Assembly: GCF_036199905.1 (NCBI RefSeq)
Contig: NZ_CP108109.1
Span: 2,170,001-2,234,000, forward strand
From: Streptomyces sp. NBC_00223
GTDB lineage: Bacteria > Actinomycetota > Actinomycetes > Streptomycetales > Streptomycetaceae
Direction of reading: 5' to 3'
DNA: 64,000 nucleotides
Positions 8,686 through 17,317 of this stretch are shown here, in pieces. Below the pieces are notes generated by a model. It did not search any database. It was not told where the DNA came from and saw nothing but the letters and a program-made list of their open reading frames with translations. The translations under genes and the position numbers were made by a program. Each line of letters begins with the position of its first letter. Position 1 is the first letter of the stretch.

Positions 8686-8967
8686 TCACGCAGCGGCGGT
8701 CAGCAGCTTGCGGACATGGTCCGCCGCCTCGGCCACCGGCACAGACTGTGTCTCGCTGGTGGCCCGGCTGGTGACCTCGACCGTTCCGCCGACCAGGCCG
8801 CGGGCACCGACCCTGATGTCAGTGGACCACAAGAGTGCTGGGCGTAACGGCTTCGAGTGACGACGGCCCCGCGAACCCTCGCGGGTAGGCGGGACCGCCG
8901 ACAGGACCCCGGAAGGGGTCAGGCGGGGAAGTGGCCCGACTTCACGGCGGTCACGAACGTCGACCAA
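8686..8967 (-). pseudogene. possible remnant of a class II aaRS anticodon-binding domain
   Basis: The last 45 residues of this frame (DIRVGARGLVGGTVEVTSRA, then the tail ending HVRKLL) recall the C-terminal beta-strand/helix of HGTP-type anticodon-binding domains such as those of ProRS and ThrRS. The upstream part is not recognisable and overlaps the DUF397 gene in another frame. No catalytic domain lies nearby. A fragment left after deletion is the simplest reading, and the resemblance is weak. Confidence 0.3.
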
Positions 8968-9134
8968 GTCGACGTCGGGAAGACCAGGGCCGGGACGTTC
9001 GGGTCCTTGGAGTCACGGACCGGCTGCACACCCTCGAAGCCGTCCGCTACTTCCACGCAGCTACCGCCGGTTCCGTTGCTGTGGGACGACTTGCGCCACC
9101 GGGCGACGCTCAGATCAAGGCTGCTGTGCTGCAT
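8919..9134 (-). CDS. DUF397 small protein
   Basis: Protein of 71 residues with the DUF397 pattern: WRKSSHSNGTGGSCVEVA, then VRDSKDP, then a FVTAVKSGHF end. These proteins are partners of XRE-DUF5753 regulators in streptomycetes. The ATG at 9134 lies inside the 3' end of the XRE gene (20-bp overlap), so the pair is co-translated. The best-known relatives (BldB-linked and whiJ-type cassettes) act as repressor/antagonist pairs in development; the target here is unknown. Confidence 0.85.
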   Translation of the reverse strand: MQHSSLDLSVARWRKSSHSNGTGGSCVEVADGFEGVQPVRDSKDPNVPALVFPTSTWSTFVTAVKSGHFPA

Positions 9135-9975
9135 TCGCGTAGTCCTCCGCCGCCGAGTCCAACAGGGCCAGGGACGCCTCCGGCGACAGCGCGACGGCCC
9201 TGGCGAGATCGTACGACTTCTCGTAGAGGGCCACCACGTCCTTCTCGTCCAGAATTTGGCCGGAGTGCAGGCCCTCTTCGTACGCCAATGCCGGAGCATC
9301 CGGGAAGGACATCAGCGACATCATGCCCGCCATCATCCCGTTCGCGCCATTCTGGTAGCAAAGCACTTGCACCATGACCCGCCCCGCGCGGATTCGCTCG
9401 GCGATGAAAGCCAGCTGTTCGGCCATGACAGCCGGACCGCCGACCGGGATACGCAGCACGTTCTCATGCAGAACCGCCCAGAACTCGGGACGTGTTGAGT
9501 CGTCCAGGAGCGCCGCCCGCCGGAGCCGCGTCTGCACCAGCTTGTCGACCTCACTGGCTGACGCGCGCGGGTTGGCGGCTTTGACAACCGCGCGAATGTA
9601 CGACTCCGTCTGGAGCAGACCAGGAACGAAACTGGGCGCGTACTCGCAGATGGCGGACGCACGCGACTCGTGATCGGCAGCCTGGGCGAAGTACGTCGCG
9701 TGGCCGTTCGTGTACAACGGCCTGGACTTTTGGACCATCCGGCACAGCCGCTCCAAGTGCTGGCCGGATTCCAGCGCCGCGTCCAGACGTACGGAAAGGT
9801 CGAGTCGGGGTTTGCGCACGGCCGTTTCGATTTGGCCGATATACGCGCCGGAAACGAACACTCGTGCGCCAAGCCGGTCTTGGGACAAGGTTGCCGCTTC
9901 GCGCAACCGTCGCAATTCCGAGCCGTAGTAGGCGTCAGGACTCTGAAATGGATCGAGGGACTTCGGTTCGGTCAC
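9115..9975 (-). CDS. XRE-family regulator with DUF5753 domain
   Basis: Protein of 286 residues from the GTG at 9975 (VTEPKSLDPF). The helix-turn-helix spans roughly residues 18-75 (ELRRLREAATLSQDRLGARV...YIGQIE). The DUF5753 domain follows, with the FVPGLLQTESYIRAVV motif and the later RAALL and VRIPVGGP-like segments. The frame extends upstream to 10122 without a convincing ribosome site, so the GTG is preferred. Probable DNA-binding regulator paired with the DUF397 protein; whiJ-like by architecture. Confidence 0.8.
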   Translation of the reverse strand: MTEPKSLDPFQSPDAYYGSELRRLREAATLSQDRLGARVFVSGAYIGQIETAVRKPRLDLSVRLDAALESGQHLERLCRMVQKSRPLYTNGHATYFAQAADHESRASAICEYAPSFVPGLLQTESYIRAVVKAANPRASASEVDKLVQTRLRRAALLDDSTRPEFWAVLHENVLRIPVGGPAVMAEQLAFIAERIRAGRVMVQVLCYQNGANGMMAGMMSLMSFPDAPALAYEEGLHSGQILDEKDVVALYEKSYDLARAVALSPEASLALLDSAAEDYANAAQQP

Positions 9976-10112
9976 CGTGCGCAACCCGCTTTCCCAGCTC
10001 TGTTCCTGTAGGGGAGATGAACTACCGATACTAGCGCGCAGTAGCGCATCCTGTGAGGGGTTGGGCACACAGAGTGCCAGGTCCGAGCAGGTGGCTAGGG
10101 AAGGTTCACACG

Positions 10113-10622
10113 ATGGGGACAACGGAAGCGCCGCCGGTGGCGGTCGGGTTTCCCGGTGGTGGCGCGGGGGCGTCCCGGCTGTATTCGCCGCCGCAGCGGA
10201 TGTGGCCGGCTACGTTCCGGAGCGTCCACCGGGCCCGGCACGCACTCGAAGTGACGCTGCGGGAATGGGAGTTGGACGATCTGGTCGACGCGGCCGGGCT
10301 CACGCTCTCGGAGTTGATGGGCAATGCCGTGGAACACGCTTATGTGCCGGGGCGGTTGGTCGGCGTGAGTGTGTTCCGCGTCGAGGGCGGGGGCGTCGTC
10401 CTTGAGGTGCACGACGCGGAGGACGAGGAGCAGCCGTTGCGGGCGGCGGCAGCGGCGCCGGACCAGGACAGGGGTCGCGGGCTCGCGCTGGTGGACGCGA
10501 TGACGTGCGGGCGGTGGGGCTCGGTCAAGCGGGACGGGCCGGGGAAGATGGTGTGGGCGGCGCTGGGCCCGGGTCCGGAGCTGGGGCCGGGCGTTGAGGC
10601 GAGCGCCGGTGGTGCGGGGTGA
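10113..10622 (+). CDS. ATP-binding anti-sigma regulatory protein (RsbW-like)
   Basis: Protein of 169 residues with the HATPase_c_2 fold. The N box is LSELMGNAVEHAY and the G1/G2 equivalents are LEVHDAE and DRGRGLALVDAM. These small GHKL proteins act as serine kinases or anti-sigma factors without a sensor domain. The start is supported by a GGAAGG site 8 bp upstream. It forms the usual streptomycete trio with the XRE/DUF397 pair on its other side. The next gene overlaps its stop. Confidence 0.8.
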   Translation: MGTTEAPPVAVGFPGGGAGASRLYSPPQRMWPATFRSVHRARHALEVTLREWELDDLVDAAGLTLSELMGNAVEHAYVPGRLVGVSVFRVEGGGVVLEVHDAEDEEQPLRAAAAAPDQDRGRGLALVDAMTCGRWGSVKRDGPGKMVWAALGPGPELGPGVEASAGGAG

Positions 10623-10993
10623 TGACCACGCACTGGCACACGTCCGTGGTCACGGGGGTGGCGCGGCCGGTGGGTACGTCGCCGGCCTCGCCGCTGGTGG
10701 TCCGCGAGTGGGTGTTCCGGCCGCGGAGTGTGTACGTGGCCACGTTCGCGGAACCGGAGGAGGCGCTGTCGTGGCTGAGGTTCACGCTGGATGACGTGGC
10801 GCCGCCGATGCCGGGTGATCTGAACGCGGCGGAACGGGCGGGGCTGGCACGGGAGGGGCTGGCCCGGCACCCCGAACCGGCGGAGGCGCAGGCCGCGGCG
10901 GCGGCGTATTCGGCGCGCGGCTATCTCGTCCAGGACCTGATCGGGTGCCGTGCGGACCACGGCGCGAGGGTGTTCACTTCCTTGTGTAAGTGA
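10619..10993 (+). pseudogene. 5' part of a small gene interrupted by the IS256 element
   Basis: Hypothetical protein whose frame begins GTG-ATG on the stop of the RsbW-like gene. About 115 codons up to position 10965 are native. The last nine residues (RVFTSLCK region) are encoded by the left end of the insertion element. Joining the sequence at the target duplication restores a frame ending ...DHGALLTDSSCAREQRFAPRG, with a stop at 12527-12529. No family is recognised. The segment EPEEALSWLRFTLDDVAPPM and a helical C terminus are the only visible structure. Confidence 0.7.
10958..10965. repeat. left target-site duplication of the IS256 element
   Basis: The octamer CACGGCGC directly precedes the left terminal repeat. 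An identical octamer follows the right terminal repeat at 12467-12474. An 8-bp duplication is the size expected for IS256-family transposition and fixes the element boundaries. Confidence 0.85.
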
Positions 10994-12466
10994 TGGTCTT
11001 GCTGGGTGCTAGTCGGGCCCGTCCTGACCTGGAGTTTGTGACACACAGTGAGTGACTTGATGAACGAGATCAGCCCGCATGCCGAGTCCATGGACAGTCG
11101 CGAGGAGGCGGGCCGGCGCCTGGCGGGGGCCCTGTCGCCCGCCGCGATCGACCGGATGCTGGCGGACGCGGAGGAGGCCGGTGTCGGCATCGACGGGGCC
11201 GGCGGGCTGTTGCAGCAGATGATGAAGGCGGTCCTGGAGAGGGCCCTGCAGGTCGAGATGGCCGATCACCTGGGCTACGAGTCCGGGGACCCGGCCGGAA
11301 GGGGCAGTGGGAACTCCCGCAACGGCAGCTACCCCAAGACCCTCACCACGACCGCGGGGCCGGTCACGGTGGACGTGCCCAGGGACCGCAAGGCCGCCTT
11401 CGAGCCGGTCATCGTGCCCAAGGGGCGGCGGCGTCTGGCTCAGGTCGACGACATGATCCTGTCGCTCTACGCCCGCGGCATGACCACCCGCGACATCTCC
11501 GCGCACCTGAAGGAGGTCTACGGATCCGAGGTCTCCCCGGCCCTCGTATCCAAGATCACCGATGTGGTGGCCGATGAGATAACTGCCTGGCAGAACGGGC
11601 CAGTTGACGAGATCTACCCGATCCTCTACATCGACGCGCTGAGCGTGAAGGTGCGCGACGGCGGCATGGTCGCCAACAAGTCGGCCCACCTGGTCATCGG
11701 CGTGGACGTCGACGGGATCAAGAACGTGCTGGGCATCTGGATCCAGGACACCGAGGGCTCGAAGTTCTGGCTGAACGTGCTCACCCAGCTGAAGAACCGC
11801 GGCCTGCGGGACGCGCTGATCGTGTGCTGCGACGGCCTGACCGGCCTACCCGAGGCCATCAATACCGTCTGGGACAAGGCCTTGGTCCAAACCTGCGTAA
11901 CCCACCTAATTCGGGCGTCGCTGAAATACGTCTCCTACACCGACCGCAAGAAGGTCGCCGCCGCCCTCAAGCCCATCTACACCGCCGCGACCGAGTCCGA
12001 GGCCCTGTCCGCACTGGACGAGCTCAGGACGAACTACGGCAAGAACTACCCCGGTTTGATCGCCAGTTGGGAGCGGGCCTGGGAGGAGTTCATCCCCTTC
12101 CTCGCCTTCGACCGCGACATCAGGCGGGTAATTTACACCACAAATGCGATCGAATCCCTGAACTACCAGCTCCGCAAGATCACCAAGACGCGCGGACACT
12201 TCCCCACCGACGACGCCGCCATCAAGCTCCTCTACCTCGGCATCCGCCGCATCGAGGGCCGCCACATCGACGGCGACGGCCCCATCCCCCAAGGCCGCGT
12301 CCGCGGCACCGGCACCCTCGGCTGGAAGCGCGCCATGAACCACTTCATGCTCGCCTTTCCCGACCGCCTCCCCCTCTAACCCGGCAAGATCACCCAGAGT
12401 AACCACCCTGCGGGCCCGACCAGCATGAACGCACATCACGACGTACACAAAGGAATTGACAACCTC
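10966..12466 (+). mobile_element. IS256-family insertion sequence, complete (1501 bp)
   Basis: The element is bounded by imperfect inverted repeats: GAGGGTGTTCACTTCC at the left end, and GAGGTTGTCAATTCC at the right end when read on the minus strand. Further in, CTTGTGTA pairs with CTTTGTGTA, and both ends carry an inner GTCGGGCCCG block (near 11012-11021 and 12411-12420). It contains one intact transposase and is flanked by 8-bp direct repeats. Boundaries and a whole reading frame suggest recent insertion. The target is a small gene in an RsbW-type regulatory cassette. Confidence 0.9.
11048..12379 (+). CDS. IS256-family transposase
   Basis: Mutator-type transposase of 443 residues with a complete DDE triad: D196 in YIDALSVKV, D262 in VCCDGLTGLPEA and E369 in TTNAIESLNYQLR. 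The N-terminal half carries DNA-binding helices (GMTTRDISAHLKEVYG). The GTG at 11048 gives full family length; ATG at 11060 is an alternative. No frameshift or stop is present, so it should be active. Confidence 0.95.
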   Translation: MSDLMNEISPHAESMDSREEAGRRLAGALSPAAIDRMLADAEEAGVGIDGAGGLLQQMMKAVLERALQVEMADHLGYESGDPAGRGSGNSRNGSYPKTLTTTAGPVTVDVPRDRKAAFEPVIVPKGRRRLAQVDDMILSLYARGMTTRDISAHLKEVYGSEVSPALVSKITDVVADEITAWQNGPVDEIYPILYIDALSVKVRDGGMVANKSAHLVIGVDVDGIKNVLGIWIQDTEGSKFWLNVLTQLKNRGLRDALIVCCDGLTGLPEAINTVWDKALVQTCVTHLIRASLKYVSYTDRKKVAAALKPIYTAATESEALSALDELRTNYGKNYPGLIASWERAWEEFIPFLAFDRDIRRVIYTTNAIESLNYQLRKITKTRGHFPTDDAAIKLLYLGIRRIEGRHIDGDGPIPQGRVRGTGTLGWKRAMNHFMLAFPDRLPL

Positions 12467-12474
12467 CACGGCGC
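12467..12474. repeat. right target-site duplication of the IS256 element
   Basis: Octamer CACGGCGC, identical to 10958-10965, immediately outside the right terminal inverted repeat. Confidence 0.85.
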
Positions 12475-12529
12475 TCTCCTCACCGACTCCTCGTGCGCGC
12501 GGGAACAGAGGTTCGCCCCGCGCGGATGA
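12467..12529 (+). pseudogene. 3' remnant of the IS-interrupted gene
   Basis: In frame with 10619-10965 after removing the element and one copy of the duplication, this segment encodes HGALLTDSSCAREQRFAPRG and a TGA stop. It has no start of its own. Positions 12530-12678 downstream show no gene. Confidence 0.6.
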
Positions 12530-12678
12530 GGCGGTCCGTCTCCGGCTTGACTCCGCGGCGCCCCCGCAGCGCCGCGGTGCGGAACGGACCCGCCGGGACC
12601 CGCGCCCCCCAAGCGCGGGCCCCGCCGTCCAGCCCACCTCACTCGCCCCGACGTCGCCCGTCACGCAAGCCGCCGCGC

Positions 12679-12903
12679 TCATCCCAGAATGGAGAGCTCC
12701 TCGCCCCTTGAGTTCCAGATGCGGGACAGTCCATTGCCCGGCTCGCTGATGACGAGACCGTCCGGGGAGTGATCGATTCCCCCCAGCAGACCACCCGGCC
12801 CATCAGGCCATTCAACGATCAGATGATCGCCCGCCCGCACAACGTACTCGGCCCCCGAAGGTTCGAATTGCACCGTTACAGGCACTGAATCGGCCGACAC
12901 CAT
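12679..12903 (-). CDS. hypothetical 74-residue protein
   Basis: Small protein starting at the ATG at 12903 (MVSADSVPVTVQF). It reads VQFEPSGAEYVVRAGDHLIVEWP, a beta-rich pattern resembling short proteins that accompany XRE cassettes in streptomycetes. It has no membrane segment or cysteines. It is divergent from the 13091-14846 cassette across 187 bp. The family is not identified with certainty. Confidence 0.5.
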   Translation of the reverse strand: MVSADSVPVTVQFEPSGAEYVVRAGDHLIVEWPDGPGGLLGGIDHSPDGLVISEPGNGLSRIWNSRGEELSILG

Positions 12904-13090
12904 GAATCGCACGGACTTCACCCTACTGGGGCCGGGCCCGGCTACCGGGGGGCTTCGGTGGCCGCGACTGCGCAGGGACTTTCGGCGTACCCGAACATCG
13001 CGTAGAAGCCTGTGCAAGTCGCTGGCGTGCTGCGGCCGGGCGACGCAGTCTCGGTCATGTCGATCCTCACCCGAGGCAGTGGAGGACACC

Positions 13091-13318
13091 ATGGCGTTAC
13101 GTCAGCTGGGCAAGGACCCGGAGAGCCCCAACAACGGCTCTCCGACGGTGTACTTGGACGACGAGACCGGGAACTACATCCTGCAAGGGTGGCGCGTGAC
13201 CGACGCTGAGCGGCTGGCACAGATGAACATCCCGGATCATGAAACGGTGATCGAGTTCCCCAGGCGCATGATGCGGTTCTTCCCGGAGGTGAGCAGTGGC
13301 GACGGAGCCGGCGTTTGA
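13091..13318 (+). CDS. hypothetical 75-residue protein of DUF6879/XRE cassette
   Basis: Starts at an ATG preceded by GGAGG. The sequence (YLDDETGNYILQGWRVTD, then PDHETVIEFPRRMMRFF) is that of a small protein commonly encoded just before DUF6879 proteins. The following gene starts 23 bp inside this one in another frame, so translation is coupled. Confidence 0.75.
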   Translation: MALRQLGKDPESPNNGSPTVYLDDETGNYILQGWRVTDAERLAQMNIPDHETVIEFPRRMMRFFPEVSSGDGAGV

Positions 13319-13805
13319 GGATCTGTTCCGCTCCGCTCAACACAGCGCGTTTCACTTGGAGATGAGGGACGCGTACGGGCTCGATGGCGACTACCAGGAG
13401 TGGACTTCGGGCAACCGTTTCGATCCCGCGGAGCGCTGGCCCTGGTGGATCGATCTCGTCTCCGCGTCGGTGGTCCGTGGCGTGGACGTACGCCGGGCGC
13501 GCATCGTCTCCGAGCCGATCTCCCCGTACGTGCGGTACGAGTACGAGCTGACCGGCGGGCACAACGTCAAGGCCGGTGAGGCCGTACGCTGGCTGCCTCG
13601 CCGACGAGCATCGGACCTGGCGCTGCCCGGCAACGACTTCTGGCTGTTCGACGGCACGTCGGTCCTGTTCAACCACTTCGCGGGGGACGGAACGATGACC
13701 GGCGAAGAACTGGTCACCGACCCTGCCGTGGCGGGGCTGTGCGTGTCCGCGTTCGCCGCCGTATGGGAACGCGCCACCCCGCACGGGGAGTACCGGCCGG
13801 TCTGA
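13296..13805 (+). CDS. DUF6879 family protein
   Basis: Protein of 169 residues from the GTG at 13296. Landmarks are FEDLFRSAQHSAFHLEMRD, an RWPWWIDLV block, RVDV/RARIVSEPISPYVRYEY and DFWLFDGTSVLFNHF, all typical of DUF6879. Members sit next to XRE-DUF5753 regulators and are thought to modulate them; a biochemical function is not established. Confidence 0.8.
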   Translation: MATEPAFEDLFRSAQHSAFHLEMRDAYGLDGDYQEWTSGNRFDPAERWPWWIDLVSASVVRGVDVRRARIVSEPISPYVRYEYELTGGHNVKAGEAVRWLPRRRASDLALPGNDFWLFDGTSVLFNHFAGDGTMTGEELVTDPAVAGLCVSAFAAVWERATPHGEYRPV

Positions 13806-13830
13806 CCGCACGTACCCGGAACGGTCGAAC

Positions 13831-14676
13831 GTGACTTCATCGTCCAGCGTCCAGCAGGCCCGGCAGGCTCTCGGCAAGCGGCTGCGTGAAATCCGGAAGG
13901 ATTCCGGACTGACGGCGCGACAGCTCGCCTCCCGGGCCGGTTGGCATGAAAGCAAGTGCAGCCGTATCGAGAACGGGCGCACCGCACCGTCGGACGACGA
14001 CCTGCGCGCGTACACGCTGCACTGCGGTGCCACGGACCAGACGGCCGACCTGATCGCCACCGCGCGCAACATCCACGGCGCGTATGTCGAGTGGCGACGC
14101 CTGGAACGGTCCGGGCTGCGGCGTGCGCAGGAGTCGGTCATCCCGCTGTGGGAGCGGACGCGGCACTTCCGCGCCTACTCGTCATGGCTCGTCCCCGGGC
14201 CGCTCCAGACGCGCGCGTACATCGAGGCACTGCTCCGAGCGATTCGGGACCGTCGCGCGCTGCCCGACGACCTGGAAGCAGCCGTTCAAGTGCGCGTGGA
14301 CAAACAGCGAATCCTGCGCGAAGGACCGCGCCGCTTCGCTGTGATCCTGGAGGAGAGCGCCCTGCGGCACCGGATCGGCGGCGCCGCGACCATGGCCGGT
14401 CAACTCGGTCACCTGCTCTCGCTGACCACGCTGCCGAACGTGAGCCTGGGCGTGATCCCGCTCAGCGCGGACCGGACCGCGCTGTGGCCTGTCGAAGACT
14501 TCTGGATCTTCGATGACGCCCAGGTCAACGTCGAGTTGGTCTCGGCCTTCCTGACCGTCACGCAGCCGCACGAGATCGGCATGTACGCCCGGACCTTCGC
14601 CGATCTGGCCGACTTGGCGGTCTACGGTGCCGCTGCGCGTGCGCTGATCACATCGGCAGTCGACTCTCTCGGGTGA
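13831..14676 (+). CDS. XRE-family regulator with DUF5753 domain
   Basis: Protein of 281 residues. The helix-turn-helix is LGKRLREIRKDSGLTARQLA...SKCSRIENG (residues 15-50). The DUF5753 domain has the LVPGPLQTRAYIEALL motif and the LEESALRHRIGG segment. Third gene of the small protein/DUF6879/XRE cassette. A shortened DUF397-like frame overlaps its stop by 4 bp. Likely a DNA-binding regulator of itself and a local target. Confidence 0.85.
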   Translation: MTSSSSVQQARQALGKRLREIRKDSGLTARQLASRAGWHESKCSRIENGRTAPSDDDLRAYTLHCGATDQTADLIATARNIHGAYVEWRRLERSGLRRAQESVIPLWERTRHFRAYSSWLVPGPLQTRAYIEALLRAIRDRRALPDDLEAAVQVRVDKQRILREGPRRFAVILEESALRHRIGGAATMAGQLGHLLSLTTLPNVSLGVIPLSADRTALWPVEDFWIFDDAQVNVELVSAFLTVTQPHEIGMYARTFADLADLAVYGAAARALITSAVDSLG

Positions 14677-14846
14677 GCACGCGCAAGTCCGCGCAGACGG
14701 TTCACAGGCCCCTGGTCGCCCAGGTGTCGGGCGGGTTTTCCGCACGTCCGGAGGCGTCCAGGCGCTGCCGCACCACGATGACGGCTGCCGAGTGGGTCAC
14801 GTTCACCGACGCGGTGAAGGCCGGCGACTACGAGCTGAGTGCTTGA
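14673..14846 (+). pseudogene. truncated DUF397-like frame
   Basis: Frame of 57 codons starting GTGA on the XRE stop. Only the end (TAAEWVTFTDAVKAGDYELSA) matches the DUF397 C terminus. The expected WRKSSYS and CVEVA segments are missing and replaced by unrelated basic sequence. It is best read as a decayed partner of the XRE gene, although the frame is open and could still be translated. Confidence 0.45.
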
Positions 14847-14848
14847 GA

Positions 14849-15028
14849 GTGGGTCCCGTGCCGAAGTGCCCACGCTGCGAAGCCGAGTGCCCCACCGACC
14901 CCGAGAGCGGGCTGCCGTGGTGTGCGCGGTGCGGGGCGCACTTCGGGCTCTCGCTGCCCGGCTGCCGGGGGCTGCGGTGGCGGCGCGCCGCCGCGACCCG
15001 GCGCCCGGTGCGGCGGCGCGGGCACTGA
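14849..15028 (+). CDS. small zinc-ribbon-like protein
   Basis: Short frame (GTG at 14849 or 14858) encoding CPRCEAEC and WCARCGAHF, two CxxC pairs about 20 residues apart as in a zinc ribbon, then a basic tail. It sits 40 bp ahead of the response-regulator gene. Coding status is uncertain because it is short and has no strong ribosome site. Confidence 0.4.
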   Translation: MGPVPKCPRCEAECPTDPESGLPWCARCGAHFGLSLPGCRGLRWRRAAATRRPVRRRGH

Positions 15029-15067
15029 GCGGGGGGACGGAGGGCCGTCGGCCATACCCTGTTCTCC

Positions 15068-15706
15068 GTGGACGAGATGAACCGCGGGCCAGGCGCCAAG
15101 ACGATCCGTGTGCTGCTCGCCGAGGACCAGGGAATGATGCGCGGAGCGCTCGCGCTGCTGCTCGACCTGGAGGACGACATCGAGGTCGTCGCACAAGTGG
15201 CCGCCGGCGACCGGATCGTGGACGAGTCGCTGGCCGTACGCCCGGACATCGCGCTGCTGGACATCGAACTGCCCGGCCGCAGCGGCCTCGACGCCGCCGC
15301 GGAACTGCGCCAACGGCTCCCGTCCTGCCAGGTGTTGATACTGACGACCTTCGGGCGGCCCGGATATCTGCGGCGGGCGATGGAAGCCGGAGCGGCCGGA
15401 TTCCTCGTGAAGGACGGCCCCGTCGAGGAGTTGGCCGACGCCATCCGCCGAGTCCTGCGCGGGGAACGGGTGATCGACCCCGCCCTGGCCGCTGCGGCGC
15501 TGAGCGCGGGCCCGAGCCCGCTCACCCCGCGCGAGCAGGACGTCCTCAACGCCGCCGCGGACGGCGCGACCGTCGCCGACATCGCCGCCCGCGTGTTCCT
15601 CTCGGAGTCCACCGTCCGCAACTACCTCTCGGCGGCGATCGGCAAGACGGGCACCCGCAACCGTATGGAAGCGGTCAGGGCCGCCCGCCAGAACGGCTGG
15701 CTGTAG
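15068..15706 (+). CDS. NarL/FixJ-type response regulator, orphan
   Basis: Protein of 212 residues. The receiver domain has the acidic pair in VLLAEDQGMMR, the phospho-aspartate in IALLDIELPG, threonine in ILTTFG and lysine in GFLVKDG. The LuxR-type helix-turn-helix is LTPREQDVLNAAADGATVADIAARVFLSESTVRNYLS. It resembles DesR-type regulators, but no histidine kinase gene is adjacent. The GTG start is at 15068. It converges with the MFS gene 40 bp downstream. Confidence 0.9.
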   Translation: MDEMNRGPGAKTIRVLLAEDQGMMRGALALLLDLEDDIEVVAQVAAGDRIVDESLAVRPDIALLDIELPGRSGLDAAAELRQRLPSCQVLILTTFGRPGYLRRAMEAGAAGFLVKDGPVEELADAIRRVLRGERVIDPALAAAALSAGPSPLTPREQDVLNAAADGATVADIAARVFLSESTVRNYLSAAIGKTGTRNRMEAVRAARQNGWL

Positions 15707-15745
15707 CCACGGACCCGCCGCCCACGCACCCGAAGCAGCCCACCC

Positions 15746-17203
15746 CTACGCGGGCCGCGGCCCCGGCTTCGGCAGCAGCCCGATCAAGCACGTCCCCACC
15801 GCCAGGCACACCGCCCCGACCCCGAACGCCAGCGCGTACCCGGAGGCCAGCGCCTGCCCCGCCCCCGCGCCTCCAGCCGTACGCGACGCCGCCCGGTCCG
15901 CGGCGGTCGTGGCCAGGATCGTCAGCCCCAGCGCCCCGCCCAACTGCCGTGAGGTGTTGAGCAGTCCGGACACGACCCCCTGCTCCCCGATCCCGACCCC
16001 CGACGTCGCCGCCGCCGAGATCGGCGTCATCAGCAGCCCCGCGCCGAACATCGTCAGTACGCCCGGCCCCAGGATCGTCCCCAGGAACGTGCCGTGCACG
16101 GTGAGCGTGCTCTGCCACGCAAGACCGCCCGCCGCCAGCAGTCCACCGGCCGCGCCCACGATCCGCCCGTCGACGTAACTCATCAGCCGTGGCGCCAACT
16201 TGGAGCCGATGATGATGGAGACGGTGTGCGGCAGGAAGGACAGCCCGGTCCTGACGGGGCTGAAGTGCAGCACGTTCTGCATGTAGAGCGACAGGAAGTA
16301 CCACGTGGAGAAGGTGACCGCGCCCGACGCCAGCAGTACGACATTGGCCGAGGACACCGAGCGGATCCTGAACAGCCGCAGGGGCATGAGCGCGTGCTCC
16401 GTACGGGCCTCCACCGCGACGAAGGCGGCGAGCAGCAACAGCCCGCCGGCCAGCGGGAGATACGACACCGGCGACGACCAGCCGTACGACTCGCTCTCCG
16501 CGATCCCGTAGGCCAGGGCCGCTACCCCGCCGGTGACCAGGATCGCGCCCGGTACGTCGAGCCGGCGGGCGGTCCCCGCGCGGCTCTCGGTCAGCCACAG
16601 CGCGGCGCCGAGCAGCACCAGCGCGCCGATCGGGACGTTGACCAGCAGCACCCAGCGCCAGGACAGATAGCTGGTGAGCAGGCCGCCGACCAGGCCGCCC
16701 GCCGCGCCGCCGCCCGCGCCGACCGCCGCCCACGTACCGATCGCCCGGGTCCGCTCGGGCCCCTCGGGAAAGGACGTGGTGAGGATCGACAGCGTGGTGG
16801 GCGCCAGCACGGCCGCGCCGACGCCCTGCACGGTCCTGGCCGCGATCAGCATCCAGGAGTCCTGCGCGAGCCCGCCCGCGAGACTGGCGGCGGTGAAGAG
16901 CGCGAGCCCGACCAGGAAGACCCGCTTGCGCCCGAAGAGGTCGGCGGCCCGGCCGCCCAGCAGCAGGAATCCGGCGAAGGTCAGCGCGTAGGCGTTGACC
17001 ACCCACTGCAACCCGGTCTGGCCGAGGTGCAGATCGGCGCGCATGGACGGCAGCGCCACGTTCACCACGGACACGTCGAGGACGACGAGGAACTGCCCGG
17101 CGCAGACCGCGAGCAGCACCGCCCACGCCGGCGGGGCCGCTCTCGTACCGCTGCCGCCGCCGGTCCGCCGCCGTTCCCCCACGAGTTCGCTCATGGGGGC
17201 CAT
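15746..17203 (-). CDS. MFS drug/proton antiporter (DHA2, 14 TM)
   Basis: Membrane protein of 485 residues with the DHA2 pattern: FLVVLDVSVVNVALPSM in TM1, GGRAADLFGRKRVF in the loop between TM2 and TM3, and the motif C-like GAGGGAAGGLVGGLL in TM5. About 14 hydrophobic segments are visible. The ATG at 17203 follows a GGGGGG purine run; the ATG at 17194 is possible. It probably exports a toxic compound by proton antiport. No regulator is adjacent other than the convergent response regulator. Confidence 0.88.
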   Translation of the reverse strand: MAPMSELVGERRRTGGGSGTRAAPPAWAVLLAVCAGQFLVVLDVSVVNVALPSMRADLHLGQTGLQWVVNAYALTFAGFLLLGGRAADLFGRKRVFLVGLALFTAASLAGGLAQDSWMLIAARTVQGVGAAVLAPTTLSILTTSFPEGPERTRAIGTWAAVGAGGGAAGGLVGGLLTSYLSWRWVLLVNVPIGALVLLGAALWLTESRAGTARRLDVPGAILVTGGVAALAYGIAESESYGWSSPVSYLPLAGGLLLLAAFVAVEARTEHALMPLRLFRIRSVSSANVVLLASGAVTFSTWYFLSLYMQNVLHFSPVRTGLSFLPHTVSIIIGSKLAPRLMSYVDGRIVGAAGGLLAAGGLAWQSTLTVHGTFLGTILGPGVLTMFGAGLLMTPISAAATSGVGIGEQGVVSGLLNTSRQLGGALGLTILATTAADRAASRTAGGAGAGQALASGYALAFGVGAVCLAVGTCLIGLLPKPGPRPA

Positions 17204-17317
17204 GCTGCACCCCCCGGCCCGCCGGAGCATCGGGATTTCGACCCGCACCGGCGGTCCGTACGACCGGGGCCCGTGGCCCCCCGCCCTCCGACCACGGTCC
17301 TCGGTCCTCGGACCCCT

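Noticed and set aside
12530-12678. Further coding sequence after the IS-interrupted gene
   Set aside because: Only short Arg/Pro-rich frames without starts.
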